Positions 42,511 to 50,591 of a stretch of 64,000 bases of DNA are shown here, piece after piece. A program made the position numbers and the translations under genes. The stretch comes from Clostridia bacterium (lineage in GTDB: Bacteria > Bacillota > Clostridia > Oscillospirales > QAKW01). The stretch lies in assembly GCA_017937065.1 (NCBI GenBank), contig JAGBEI010000014.1:1-64000 (forward strand), in the 5' to 3' direction. Below the pieces are notes generated by a model. It saw nothing but the letters and a program-made list of their open reading frames with translations. It made no database searches and was not told the DNA's origin. Each line of letters begins with the position of its first letter. The first letter of the stretch is position 1.

Positions 42511-43094
42511 ACAACGCTTTTTTTGCATTCATCTCACGAATGAAATATATCAACCGCTGGGGGCTTATGCACAATTCCAGGTACGAAAATCTGTCAGAGC
42601 ACAGCTTTGAAACGGCATATATCGCAAATGCGCTTGCCAGCATCGAAAACACCATGTTCGGCGGCAATTATGAAACAGAGAGAATCACGACGCGTGCGCT
42701 GTTCCACGACAGCGCCGAGATAATCACGGGAGACATGCCGACACCCGTCAAGTATAAAAGCGATACCATGGCGGACGCATACGCGCTATCGGAATCAAGC
42801 GCAAAAGAAACTCTTCTGCGCGGTCTGACACCGGAGCTAAAAGAAACATACCGCGGATATCTGAGCTTTGACGACAGAGATGACGCTGAAATAATAAAAG
42901 CCGCCGACAAGCTGTCGGCGCTTATCAAGTGCACCGAAGAAATCAATATCGGCAACCGGGACTTTAAAAGCGCCGAGAAGACTATCCGAGACACGCTTAG
43001 TAAGTCCGGGCTGCAAAGCGTCGGCTATTTTATGGAAAATATTCTCCCATGCTTTTCCCTCACGCTGGATGAGCTTTCGGAACTTACAAAATAA
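42507..43094 (+). CDS. YfbR-like HD-domain 5'-deoxynucleotidase
   Basis: This 195-residue HD phosphohydrolase has the YfbR pattern: RWGLMHNSRYENLSEHSFETA (H of the first motif), ALFHDSAEIITGDMPTPVKY (HD and the later TPVKY) and ADKLSALIKCTEE (last Asp). YfbR enzymes dephosphorylate deoxynucleoside 5'-monophosphates. It overlaps the preceding hypothetical gene (ATGA) and ends before a bidirectional terminator. Confidence 0.87.
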   Translation: MNNAFFAFISRMKYINRWGLMHNSRYENLSEHSFETAYIANALASIENTMFGGNYETERITTRALFHDSAEIITGDMPTPVKYKSDTMADAYALSESSAKETLLRGLTPELKETYRGYLSFDDRDDAEIIKAADKLSALIKCTEEINIGNRDFKSAEKTIRDTLSKSGLQSVGYFMENILPCFSLTLDELSELTK

Positions 43095-43130
43095 AAGCAA
43101 ATGCCGCCGCCTTTATCCTTATCATAAATA

Positions 43131-43164
43131 AAAAGAGTGAAAACAATTAAGTTTTCACTCTTTT
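43131..43164. terminator. Bidirectional terminator after the yfbR-like gene
   Basis: A 14-bp perfect stem (AAAAGAGTGAAAAC with 43151-43164) has a 6-nt loop and T-runs both ways. It separates the YfbR-like gene from the converging XRE gene. Confidence 0.85.
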
Positions 43165-43168
43165 ACTT

Positions 43169-43390
43169 TCAGTAAATATCCTGCTCATCTTCCAGTTCAA
43201 CATACTCCGCAATATCCTCCAGCTTGCAATTCAGCGCGGCGCACAGCTTATTGAGAGTCTTGGTTTCGGTATTTTTGTTGTTTTTCAGCCTGCTGATGGT
43301 TTTGCCGTCAATTCCGTACTTTTCACGCAGTGTATATGTGCTGACACCTTTTTGACTCATCAGTTTCCATAATTTATCAAATACAATCAT
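43169..43390 (-). CDS. XRE-family helix-turn-helix regulator
   Basis: This 73-residue Cro/CI-type protein (KLWKLMSQKGVSTYTLREKYGIDGKTISRL) has an acidic tail. The ATG at 43390 has AGAGGTG upstream, preferred over an ATG six codons earlier. It stands alone with its own promoter. It is similar to the element's XRE (35711) in length and layout. Repeated CGACA sequences near its promoter are possible operators. Confidence 0.82.
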   Translation of the reverse strand: MIVFDKLWKLMSQKGVSTYTLREKYGIDGKTISRLKNNKNTETKTLNKLCAALNCKLEDIAEYVELEDEQDIY

Positions 43391-43410
43391 CGCATGCACC
43401 TCTTGCATAT

Positions 43411-43439
43411 ATTATGTCGAATTTTGTCGTATTTGTTAA
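43411..43439 (-). promoter_or_regulatory. Promoter of the XRE gene
   Basis: On the minus strand, TTAACA (43434-43439), a 17-nt spacer and CATAAT (43411-43416). The repeated CGACA (ACGACAAAATTCGACA) lies in the spacer. Confidence 0.6.
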
Positions 43440-43555
43440 GAGGATATATTCCACTATATAGGAAAATAAGGTAATTTTTTACTTTTTATCGTAAAATTTT
43501 ACGTCTTTTGCATCAGATGACTGTAAATACGGTAAAAACCGGTGTTATTTCCCTG

Positions 43556-43584
43556 TTGACAGGCTATCTACTATGTGTTACAAT
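43556..43584 (+). promoter_or_regulatory. Promoter of the padR-DUF1048 operon
   Basis: TTGACA (43556-43561), a 17-nt spacer and TACAAT (43579-43584). PadR proteins usually repress such a promoter. Confidence 0.75.
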
Positions 43585-43628
43585 ATAGCAGTAATATGTA
43601 ATAAAGAGTAGAGTGCAGAGGTGATGAC

Positions 43629-43973
43629 ATGGAGAATATAACAGAGATGCTGAAAGGAATTTTAGAGGGATGCGTGCTTGAAATAATCAGCCGCAGCGAG
43701 ACCTACGGCTATGATATTACGCGTCGGCTCAATGCGCTCGGATTTGACGGCGTTTCACAGGCAACGGTATACACAATCTTAATCCGTCTGGAAAAGAATA
43801 AACTTATAAGCTCGAAGAAGCTGCGCTCAGAGCTGGGACCTTCGCGAAAGCTGTTCAGTCTTACAAAAGAGGGGGAGACGGAGCTTATCTCATTTTGGGA
43901 CAGATGGAACTTTATATCATCCAAAATCAACGAACTGGAGGAAACATCGAAATGGCTAATATTTTCAGAATGA
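43629..43973 (+). CDS. PadR-family transcriptional regulator
   Basis: This 114-residue winged-helix PadR repressor has LKGILEGCVLEIISRSETYGYDITRRL and a wing at SSKKLRSELGPSRKLFSLT, with a C-terminal dimerisation helix (WDRWNFISSKINELEE). The ribosome site is GAGGTGATG. It overlaps the DUF1048 gene by 22 nt, the usual PadR-DUF1048 pairing in Firmicutes. Its inducer is unknown. Confidence 0.9.
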   Translation: MENITEMLKGILEGCVLEIISRSETYGYDITRRLNALGFDGVSQATVYTILIRLEKNKLISSKKLRSELGPSRKLFSLTKEGETELISFWDRWNFISSKINELEETSKWLIFSE

Positions 43974-44299
43974 TTATCGGAGCTAAAGAGGATAAGGCAG
44001 CATGGCACAGACTTCAGGCACGCGCCGAGGCACTGCCGCCCGATTATCGGTTTGTATACAAAAAAATGCAGGGATACATGATGAATTTTGCAGGCGGCGA
44101 CGGCATGGAAGTTGTGGAGCTTTGCAAAAGCATTGCCGAGCTTTTGGAGGAGGGCGCAGCGGACGGAAAGAACGTGCGTGATGTTATCGGAAACAACCCT
44201 GCTGAATTCTGCGACGAGCTTATGAAAGACGCGGAAACCTGGACGGGCAAGCTGCGTATATCGCTTAACGACAGCATTGCCAAACGACTGAACTCATAA
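43952..44299 (+). CDS. DUF1048-family protein
   Basis: This 115-residue, mainly helical protein has the DUF1048 pattern (IIGAKEDKAAWHRLQARAEALPPDYRFVYKKMQGYMM, then NPAEFCDELMKDAETW). The ATG with GGAGG ten nt upstream lies inside the padR gene, so translation is coupled. The function is unknown, but such proteins are almost always encoded with PadR. Confidence 0.85.
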   Translation: MANIFRMIIGAKEDKAAWHRLQARAEALPPDYRFVYKKMQGYMMNFAGGDGMEVVELCKSIAELLEEGAADGKNVRDVIGNNPAEFCDELMKDAETWTGKLRISLNDSIAKRLNS

Positions 44300-44304
44300 A
44301 AAGC

Positions 44305-44339
44305 AAAAACGTCAGACTGCTTAACAGTCTGACGTTTTT
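44305..44339 (+). terminator. Terminator of the padR operon
   Basis: A 15-bp perfect stem (AAAAACGTCAGACTG with 44325-44339) has a 5-nt loop and a T-run. Confidence 0.88.
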
Positions 44340-44659
44340 ATTCATTCCGATATTAAACAAAACCCCGCTCAGAGGTGTAACATTTATGCAATTAAAAAAA
44401 TCAATTTATCTATTTCCTCTTTTGCTGTTAAATACGTAAAGCAAAATCTAACCGCACAGGTAAATTTATACCAATAATGAGCAGATATACTTTATTAAAC
44501 TTTTTATGCTTGAAGCCGAATGCTTTGCCAAACGGCGCACCCGCAAAAGGTTGGTAGCGACAGGGCGCCGTCGTGAGGGCGTTTACAACCGAGCAGGCGA
44601 ACCGAGCGTGACCTTTTGCGGAAAGGAGGAGCAGCGGCATGAGCGCGCTCTGACTTTTG
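44340..44659. other. Non-coding gap with a structured inverted repeat
   Basis: No gene is supported between the padR terminator and the tRNA terminator. The first 160 nt are AT-rich. From 44541 to 44621 there is a GC-rich, foldable repeat, described separately. Confidence 0.5.
44541..44621. repeat. 81-nt inverted-repeat structure
   Basis: The outer arms CCGCAAAAGGT (44541-44551) and ACCTTTTGCGG (44611-44621) are perfect. Inside, CGAC...GTCG encloses AGGGCGCC. It could be a small structured RNA, or a remnant of a REP/MITE-like repeat. No T-run follows on either strand, so it is not a simple terminator. Confidence 0.45.
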
Positions 44660-44697
44660 AAAAAAGTCGGAGCAAGCGATAAAAAGCTTGCTCCGAC
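44660..44697 (-). terminator. Terminator of tRNA-Leu
   Basis: On the minus strand, a 12-bp stem (GTCGGAGCAAGC with its complement) has an 8-nt loop and is followed by TTTTTT, directly after the tRNA 3' end. Confidence 0.88.
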
Positions 44698-44698
44698 G

Positions 44699-44785
44699 TG
44701 GTGCCGGTAACCGGACTCGAACCGGTACGGTATTGCTACCACGGGATTTTAAGTCCCGGGCGTCTGCCAGTTCCGCCACACCGGC
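44699..44785 (-). tRNA. tRNA-Leu (anticodon UAA)
   Basis: On the minus strand, the acceptor GCCGGTG pairs with TACCGGC, and the discriminator A is followed by an encoded CCA (44701-44699). The anticodon stem CGGGA/TCCCG holds the loop CTTAAAA, giving anticodon TAA. A long variable arm (GTGGTAGCAATACC) marks a class II tRNA, and the T arm is CCGGTTCGAGTCCGG. It reads UUA/UUG codons. Confidence 0.95.
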
Positions 44786-44811
44786 ACATACGGTTATACC
44801 GCGTGCCAATA

Positions 44812-44840
44812 ATTATATACTAAAGTTTATCACTTGTCAA
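44812..44840 (-). promoter_or_regulatory. Consensus promoter of tRNA-Leu
   Basis: On the minus strand, a perfect TTGACA (44835-44840), a 17-nt spacer and a perfect TATAAT (44812-44817). The -35 lies inside the last codons of ymdB (stop at 44830), so the tRNA promoter is embedded in the upstream gene. Confidence 0.85.
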
Positions 44841-45663
44841 CACTGACAAGACGGATATCCGTACATTTTTTGCTCACGGGATCAATGCTTGCAAAAACGC
44901 CGCTGAGGATACAGGCGCCTCTGCCGTCCGTTATTTTACTGCGCTCACGGGGATATCTGAAATTATTCACGCAGCACTCGACAGCCTTGCCCAAAACCGC
45001 AGTTTTAGCGCCTGTCATGCCGATATCGGTTATATATCCTGTTCCGCACGGAAGTATCTGCGCATCGTTTGTCTGAACATGTGTGTGCGTACCGAACACA
45101 AGCGATACATGTCCGTCCAGAAAAAAGCCGAGTGCGCGTTTTTCACTTGTAGCCTCGGCATGAAAATCCACGACTGTGACGGCGGACGTATCAATTACGC
45201 CGCCGTCAGGCATACGCTGCCAGCCGTAATTCTCCCGATTGCCGTCGGTTTCGCCCTGGAGCAGGCGCTGAACACACTCAAACGGGTTTTCACACTCATT
45301 CATATAAAGTGACCCCGATAAATTTATGACGCGCAGCCGCTCTCTGCCGAAATCCAGAGTAATTTCTCCCCTGCCGGCAGTGTAAGCCGTCGCATTGGCT
45401 GGACGGATTATCCGCTTTTGTTCCTCGTGCAGCTCAAGCGCACTCTTTTTCTGAAACGAATGGTTGCCGCCCGTCACAACATCGGCGCCTGCCGCCATTA
45501 TCGCTTCATATGCAGCAAGGTCAATTCCGTTTCCGAGTGCGGAGTTTTCACCGTTTACGATTACAGCATCCGCCTGAAATTCACGCCTGAGCCGCGGCAG
45601 CCTTCTTTCAAGGAGCTCCACGCCCTCGCGGGAGACTACGTCTCCTATACATAATATTTTCAT
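44830..45663 (-). CDS. ymdB: YmdB-family metallophosphodiesterase (TIGR00282)
   Basis: This 277-residue dimetal phosphodiesterase has KILCIGDVVSREG, IVNGENSALG, VTGGNHSFQ, VVDFHAEATSEKRAL and VFGTHTHVQTND. In Bacillus, YmdB hydrolyses 2',3'-cyclic nucleotides and affects biofilm and development. It overlaps the preceding lipoprotein gene (ATGA), which is a less common neighbour; ymdB often sits with rny. Its end carries the tRNA-Leu promoter. Confidence 0.92.
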   Translation of the reverse strand: MKILCIGDVVSREGVELLERRLPRLRREFQADAVIVNGENSALGNGIDLAAYEAIMAAGADVVTGGNHSFQKKSALELHEEQKRIIRPANATAYTAGRGEITLDFGRERLRVINLSGSLYMNECENPFECVQRLLQGETDGNRENYGWQRMPDGGVIDTSAVTVVDFHAEATSEKRALGFFLDGHVSLVFGTHTHVQTNDAQILPCGTGYITDIGMTGAKTAVLGKAVECCVNNFRYPRERSKITDGRGACILSGVFASIDPVSKKCTDIRLVSVDK

Positions 45664-47054
45664 TTATATCTGCTGTTTATTTGCGCCGCGCGGGCATATG
45701 CTTCACCAAAGGTGTTATACACCGTGTCGGGAGAACCGTAAAGCTCTACCGGCATCTTCTCCGTCAAAAACTGAGTTTCTATCTGCATATCGGCGTTATA
45801 AAGCCCGCCGCCTTGCTCACAGAACGTAAGATAGCTGTCCGCCTCTGTCGGACTGAGACCGACATCATGTATCAGCTCATCGGCGCGGCTTTCGGAATAC
45901 CTTGCGCTCCACAGCGTCATAAACGCCGCCGCGGCGCCCCTTTTATCCTCCGCAACCGTATTGGAAAGACCCATCGCTGTGCCGAAAAACTCGCCGACAT
46001 ACCTACCCTCATCCGAAAATTTCGGAATCGGCGCCCAGCCTGCTTCAAAATCACCTTTTTCCGGCGTATCACCGAACATAAAAAGAGTATTGCCCGCCTT
46101 AAAGGAAAAATCCCCGTCCGCCGTGCCGCCGTCCTTATTGAACAGTGTTCCGAACGCCTCAAATGAATCTATTACCGTCTCGTCAGTAAGCGCGATCGCA
46201 TACCCTTCGCCTGTCATTCCGCTGCCCTGAATTTTGCCCGCAGAACCGAAGGAAATCCAGCTTTCACACTCCAAAAGTCTGTTGGCAGCCGTATCCATGC
46301 CGTTATATATAACAGTCAGCTTATCGGTTGTCCATGAATTTTCCGTATACAGCTTAAACGGGTCATTTTCACCTATCAGCTTTTTATTATACCAGAGCAC
46401 GCGGCTGTTGCCCCTTGCCGTAAACAGCTTACCGCCTGTCAGTTCAAATATACGCGACGACAGCGGCGCAGAATCGCCGAGCGTCACTATATCCCCGGCA
46501 CTCTGCATAAGAGACAGCATTGCGGCGCAATCGTTCACCTTTGTACTGATTATATCAGGATTTTTACCCGCCTTTACCGCAATCAGCTGAGAAGAATACA
46601 GCGTCCTGTCCGGTCTCAGCGTATAGCTGAGCTTGAGTCCGTATTCCTTTTCAAGCGCGTCAAACCATTGCTTTTCGTCCATGCTTCCGGCAGAAAACGC
46701 GCTGTCCTCAGATGTATAAAAGCTAAGCTCCGCCCCGCTCAGCTGCGGGGTCTTGAAAGCAACGATGTTTTGACCGTCAATATCCGCTGTCGGGCGTATA
46801 TGATCGTTTTTCGTTTTATTTTTAAGATACCGCGCGCCGTCGGTAAGCTCCTCATCGCTCTGTTCATCACCTGCAGTCTGCTGCTCCGGCTCTGTTTTCT
46901 CGTCCTGTGCCTTCGTGCTGTCCTGCAAAGGCGCAGACGTTTCCTGCTGACTGCCTTCATTGTCTGACGGCGCCGTCTTAATATTATCCGGTGCACAGGC
47001 AAACAGCGAAAGCATAAGCAGCATTGCAGATATCAATGAAAAAGCGCGCCTCAT
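45660..47054 (-). CDS. Extracellular solute-binding lipoprotein (family 1), orphan
   Basis: This 464-residue lipoprotein has signal RRAFSLISAMLLMLSLFAC, then an acidic Ser/Thr/Gln-rich linker (residues 22-75). A family 1 solute-binding domain follows, with segments like ADLxEAFEKEYG (here WFDALEKEYGLKLSYTL), NSRVLWYNKKLIGEND and GLSPTEADSYLTFCEQG. Such domains bind sugars or peptides, but no permease is near. It is coupled by ATGA overlaps to both nifU and ymdB, a strange location for an uptake protein. Confidence 0.82.
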   Translation of the reverse strand: MRRAFSLISAMLLMLSLFACAPDNIKTAPSDNEGSQQETSAPLQDSTKAQDEKTEPEQQTAGDEQSDEELTDGARYLKNKTKNDHIRPTADIDGQNIVAFKTPQLSGAELSFYTSEDSAFSAGSMDEKQWFDALEKEYGLKLSYTLRPDRTLYSSQLIAVKAGKNPDIISTKVNDCAAMLSLMQSAGDIVTLGDSAPLSSRIFELTGGKLFTARGNSRVLWYNKKLIGENDPFKLYTENSWTTDKLTVIYNGMDTAANRLLECESWISFGSAGKIQGSGMTGEGYAIALTDETVIDSFEAFGTLFNKDGGTADGDFSFKAGNTLFMFGDTPEKGDFEAGWAPIPKFSDEGRYVGEFFGTAMGLSNTVAEDKRGAAAAFMTLWSARYSESRADELIHDVGLSPTEADSYLTFCEQGGGLYNADMQIETQFLTEKMPVELYGSPDTVYNTFGEAYARAAQINSRYK

Positions 47055-47491
47055 TTGTGTTCAACCCCGCAGTCGCCGCAGCAGGAAGTACAGGAACAGC
47101 CGGGAGATTCAATATCATTTTCAATCCCGTTTCTGTCGTAATAGTCCTTGACAGCTGCCTTGACAGCCTCCTCGGCAAGCACGGAACAGTGAACCTTTAC
47201 GGGCGGCAGACCGTCCAGTGCCTCGATAACCGCTTTATTTGTAAGTTTAAGTGCGTCCTTAACCGACTTGCCTTTGATAAGCTCTGTCGCCATAGAGCTT
47301 GTCGCAACCGCCGCACCGCAGCCGAAGGTCTTGAACTTTACATCGGTTATAATATCATTATCTATCTTAAGATACATTCTCATGATGTCGCCGCATTTGG
47401 CGTTGCCCACCTCGCCGACACCGTCGGCATTTTCAATCTCGCCCACATTTCTTGGGTTGGAGAAATGATCCATTACCTTATCGCTGTACAT
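47051..47491 (-). CDS. NifU/IscU-like Fe-S cluster scaffold with a Cys-rich tail
   Basis: This 146-residue NifU_N-type scaffold receives sulfur from the cysteine desulfurase encoded just upstream. The three cluster cysteines are Cys33 (NAKCGD), Cys58 (FGCGAAV) and Cys102 (VHCSVL). After the domain there is a short tail, GCSCTSCCGDCG, with five further Cys. The tail is not part of the basic scaffold and could hold metal or interact with partners. It is 15 nt downstream of nifS. Confidence 0.9.
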   Translation of the reverse strand: MYSDKVMDHFSNPRNVGEIENADGVGEVGNAKCGDIMRMYLKIDNDIITDVKFKTFGCGAAVATSSMATELIKGKSVKDALKLTNKAVIEALDGLPPVKVHCSVLAEEAVKAAVKDYYDRNGIENDIESPGCSCTSCCGDCGVEHK

Positions 47492-47506
47492 ACATTTTTT
47501 CCTTTC

Positions 47507-48688
47507 TTATTTATTCTTATTGTCCGGTCTGTTTTCCCATACAGGCGACATTGCCCGAAGTCTGTCCACAACCTTGGGCAATACCTCCAGTATATAATCA
47601 ATATCCTCATCTGTTGTCTCGTCATTTATGGTAAGGCGCAGCGAACCGTGCGCAACCTCGTGCGTAAGCCCCAGCGCAAGCAGCACATGCGACGGGTCAA
47701 GCGAACCGGTAGTACATGCCGAGCCGCTTGAAGCACAGATGCCGTTTAAGTCAAGGAGAAGTATCAGGCTCTCGCCCTCGATATACTCAACACTTATATT
47801 TACATTTCCCGGCAGGCGGTGTTCCCTGCCGCCGTTGAGACGTGTATACGGAATATTTTTCAAAATTCCGTCAATCAGGCGGTCACGCATCGCCGTAACG
47901 CGCGGGGTAACCTCATCTATATGCGACAGTGTTAGAGACAAAGCCTCGGCAGTGCCTATAATTCCGGCAATATTTTCCGTTCCCGCACGTTTTCCGCGTT
48001 CCTGCCCTCCGCCGAGAATGAGATTTTTCGGATTAATTCCGCGTTTCACATACAAAACACCCGTACCCTTGGGACCGCCGAATTTATGTGCAGACAGAGA
48101 CAGCATATCTATATTTTCCGCTCTCACGTCTATTTTAAGGTGTCCTGCCGCCTGTACCGCGTCGGTATGAAACGGGATTTTATGCTCGCGTGCAATCTCG
48201 CCGATTTGTTTTATCGGCTGAATAGACCCGATTTCGTTATTGGCATACATTATCGTGATAAGAATAGTGTCCTCGCGTATCGCCGCACGCAGTGCATCAA
48301 GAGAAATAATTCCGTCGCCGTCAACGTCAAGATACGTTGCCTCAAAGCCCTCTTTTTCAAGCGCCTGAACGGTGTGAAGCACCGCATGATGCTCTATTTT
48401 AGATGTAATTATATGACCCTTGCCGCGTTTTTTCGCTATTCCGGTTATTGCCGCATTGTCGCTTTCACTGCCGCCGGAGGTAAAAATTATCTCGTTTGGA
48501 TCACAGTTTAAACACTGCGCAATTTTTTCGCGCGCATGTAGTATAGCAACGGCGCTGTCGCGCCCGATAGAGTAAATGCTGGACGGATTGCCGTAATGCT
48601 CTGTAAAATACGGAATCATTTTAGCAAAAACCTCAGGTTTTACGCGGGTAGTTGCCGCATTGTCAGCATATACAAACCTTTTTTCCAA
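47507..48688 (-). CDS. nifS: Cysteine desulfurase (NifS/IscS-type)
   Basis: This 393-residue PLP enzyme releases sulfur from cysteine as a persulfide for Fe-S assembly. The PLP lysine is in [14 protein letters not shown] and the catalytic Cys is in [16 protein letters not shown]. The N-terminal [10 protein letters not shown] matches the family. It is directly followed by the NifU scaffold gene, so the pair forms a minimal NIF/ISC system. It is 1 nt from rnhA. Confidence 0.94.
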   Translation of the reverse strand: MEKRFVYADNAATTRVKPEVFAKMIPYFTEHYGNPSSIYSIGRDSAVAILHAREKIAQCLNCDPNEIIFTSGGSESDNAAITGIAKKRGKGHIITSKIEHHAVLHTVQALEKEGFEATYLDVDGDGIISLDALRAAIREDTILITIMYANNEIGSIQPIKQIGEIAREHKIPFHTDAVQAAGHLKIDVRAENIDMLSLSAHKFGGPKGTGVLYVKRGINPKNLILGGGQERGKRAGTENIAGIIGTAEALSLTLSHIDEVTPRVTAMRDRLIDGILKNIPYTRLNGGREHRLPGNVNISVEYIEGESLILLLDLNGICASSGSACTTGSLDPSHVLLALGLTHEVAHGSLRLTINDETTDEDIDYILEVLPKVVDRLRAMSPVWENRPDNKNK

Positions 48689-48689
48689 T

Positions 48690-49139
48690 TTATATACTTC
48701 CTTTCAGAAACTTTTGATATTCGCTCACTGCCATTTTATCGCAGCGCTCGTTGTATTCATGACCGTTATGTCCCTTTACCCAGGTAAAGGTGACTTTGTG
48801 CTTTGAAAGCTGACTGTCAAGACGCTGCCACAGCTCAGGGTTCAGAACAGGCTTTTTGTCCGCCTTTTTCCAGCCGCGAGCTTTCCAGCTTTCCAGCCAA
48901 CCGAGATTTACAGCGTCGCACAGGTATTTCGAATCGCTGACTACTTCCGCTTCACACGGTTCGCGCAGCGCCTCCAGCCCGCTTATTGCGCCTAAAAGCT
49001 CCATGCGGTTATTGGTCGTTTCTTCAAAACCGCCGCTGATACACTTTTCAACGCCGTTATAAATGATTATCGTTCCGAAGCCCCCGGGGCCGGGATTTCC
49101 GGAGCAGGCACCGTCAGAATATATTTTTACCCTTTTCAT
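48690..49139 (-). CDS. rnhA: Ribonuclease HI
   Basis: This 149-residue RNase HI cleaves RNA in RNA-DNA hybrids. The DEDD active site is visible: Asp in [15 protein letters not shown], Glu in [12 protein letters not shown], Asp in [12 protein letters not shown] and Asp in [19 protein letters not shown] includes the conserved His. It is complete and in the leftward cluster, starting directly after the end of the hypothetical membrane gene. Confidence 0.94.
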   Translation of the reverse strand: MKRVKIYSDGACSGNPGPGGFGTIIIYNGVEKCISGGFEETTNNRMELLGAISGLEALREPCEAEVVSDSKYLCDAVNLGWLESWKARGWKKADKKPVLNPELWQRLDSQLSKHKVTFTWVKGHNGHEYNERCDKMAVSEYQKFLKGSI

Positions 49140-49730
49140 TCAGTCAAGCCTTTCGCGCAGTTCGTCATAAGCCCGGCGCATTGCGCTTGTCAGCTTGTTT
49201 GAATTGACCTTATTTAGCTCTGCAAGCGCCGCTTTATCCTCACCGTCTGCCTCCAGCTGCTGTGCAGCAAGCAGGTAATCCGCATTTTCTATCAGCTCCG
49301 CCGCCTCATCCAAAAGCTCGGCATCGGTTCCCGACAGCAGCTCCAGACGTTCCGCCTTTTTCTTGTATGTTTCAAGGTCACGCTTAAGCGCCTCATTCTC
49401 GTCCTGTATGTTTTTAATGGTTGACTGACTGGACGTCTGTGCGCTTTCATACCTGTCCTGGTAGTACTCTGCCTTGCTGTTTATTTTCCCCTGTATTATA
49501 GAGGAAACAACAATAAGTACCAGTGCAAACAGGCAGAAAAGCGTGGTATATATCCAAAGCGTTTTGATATTCTTTTCAAACTGCACCTCGCTTCCGGCGC
49601 CCGCGCTGTCTTTATCTTCAGATTTACCGACAGCTTCGCTCACCGGCGCGGTATTTTCATTATTTAAGTTACTTTGAGGCTCAAAATCAGGGCTATTACT
49701 TTCCGCCCGCTTTTTCTTTCTGTTAAACAA
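49140..49730 (-). CDS. Single-pass membrane protein with coiled coil
   Basis: This 196-residue protein has a basic, Asn/Ser-rich cytoplasmic N-terminus. One membrane helix at about residues 59-80 (IYTTLFCLFALVLIVVSSII) is followed by a coiled coil (residues 95-130, NEALKRDLETYKKKAERLELL) and a TPR-like helical tail (ADYLLAAQQLEADGEDKAALAELNKVNS). It resembles small envelope scaffold proteins but matches no family I know. It sits between parB and rnhA in the cluster. Confidence 0.65.
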   Translation of the reverse strand: MFNRKKKRAESNSPDFEPQSNLNNENTAPVSEAVGKSEDKDSAGAGSEVQFEKNIKTLWIYTTLFCLFALVLIVVSSIIQGKINSKAEYYQDRYESAQTSSQSTIKNIQDENEALKRDLETYKKKAERLELLSGTDAELLDEAAELIENADYLLAAQQLEADGEDKAALAELNKVNSNKLTSAMRRAYDELRERLD

Positions 49731-49745
49731 ATTACCTGTCCTCCG

Positions 49746-50591
49746 CTATGACAGCATTTCAATGAGCTTTTCCAGCTCTGCCGTCGAATTATAGAAAATT
49801 TCTATTTTACCCGTATTCTTGGGTGAATGTTTTATTCTCACCTTATTCCCCGTGCCGCTCATGGCGCGCTCTTCCAGTTTCCTGAGCGCAAGCTCAATTT
49901 CGGGGTCGGTAGGTTTTGCGGGCTTTTGCCCCTCTTTCAGCTTTTTGACAAGCTCTTCGGTTTTGCGCACCGAAAGCTCATCGGTAATAATTTTGTTTGC
50001 CGCAAGAAGGATATCGTCCGCATTTTCAAGCGCGAGCAGTGTGCGGGCATGCCCGGCAGACAGCTCGCCTGTCCTTACAAAATCAAGAACCTGCTCGGGA
50101 AGCGACAGCAGACGCAGAGCATTGGCAACAGCGCTTCTCGATTTGGACACCTTGACCGCCACCTGCTCCTGCGTGAGGTTGAAGCTGTCCATCAGCCGCC
50201 TGTAACCGCACGCCTCCTCAAGAGGATTCAGGTTTTCACGCTGCAGATTTTCAACAAGTGATATTTCTGACAGCTCCTGCTCATTGTATTCACGCACAAT
50301 AACGGGCATCTTTGAAAGTCCCGCCAGCTTTGAGGCGCGCCAGCGCCTCTCCCCTGCAATGATGCGGTATCTGCCGTTTTGCAGACGTGTTACAACAATC
50401 GGTGAGATAACGCCGTGCTGCTTTATCGACTCCGCCAGCTCTCCCAGCGCCTGCGCGTCAAATTCGCGGCGGGGCTGATTTTTGTCCGGCTCGATATCGT
50501 TTATATCAGCTTCGGTCACGGGCTTGTCCGCTATATCAAAGGCATTTTCCTCAAAAAGCGCGTCAAGACCTTTGCCTAAACCCTTTTTCAT
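49746..50591 (-). CDS. parB: Chromosome-partitioning protein ParB/Spo0J
   Basis: This 281-residue CTP-dependent DNA clamp binds parS. The N-terminal ParB/Srx domain has DKNQPRREFD and GERRWRASKLAG (CTPase/box II). The helix-turn-helix is LTQEQVAVKVSKSRSAVANALRL, and the C-terminus dimerises. It overlaps parA by 4 nt (ATGA). Two perfect parS sites lie upstream of parA. Confidence 0.95.
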   Translation of the reverse strand: MKKGLGKGLDALFEENAFDIADKPVTEADINDIEPDKNQPRREFDAQALGELAESIKQHGVISPIVVTRLQNGRYRIIAGERRWRASKLAGLSKMPVIVREYNEQELSEISLVENLQRENLNPLEEACGYRRLMDSFNLTQEQVAVKVSKSRSAVANALRLLSLPEQVLDFVRTGELSAGHARTLLALENADDILLAANKIITDELSVRKTEELVKKLKEGQKPAKPTDPEIELALRKLEERAMSGTGNKVRIKHSPKNTGKIEIFYNSTAELEKLIEMLS

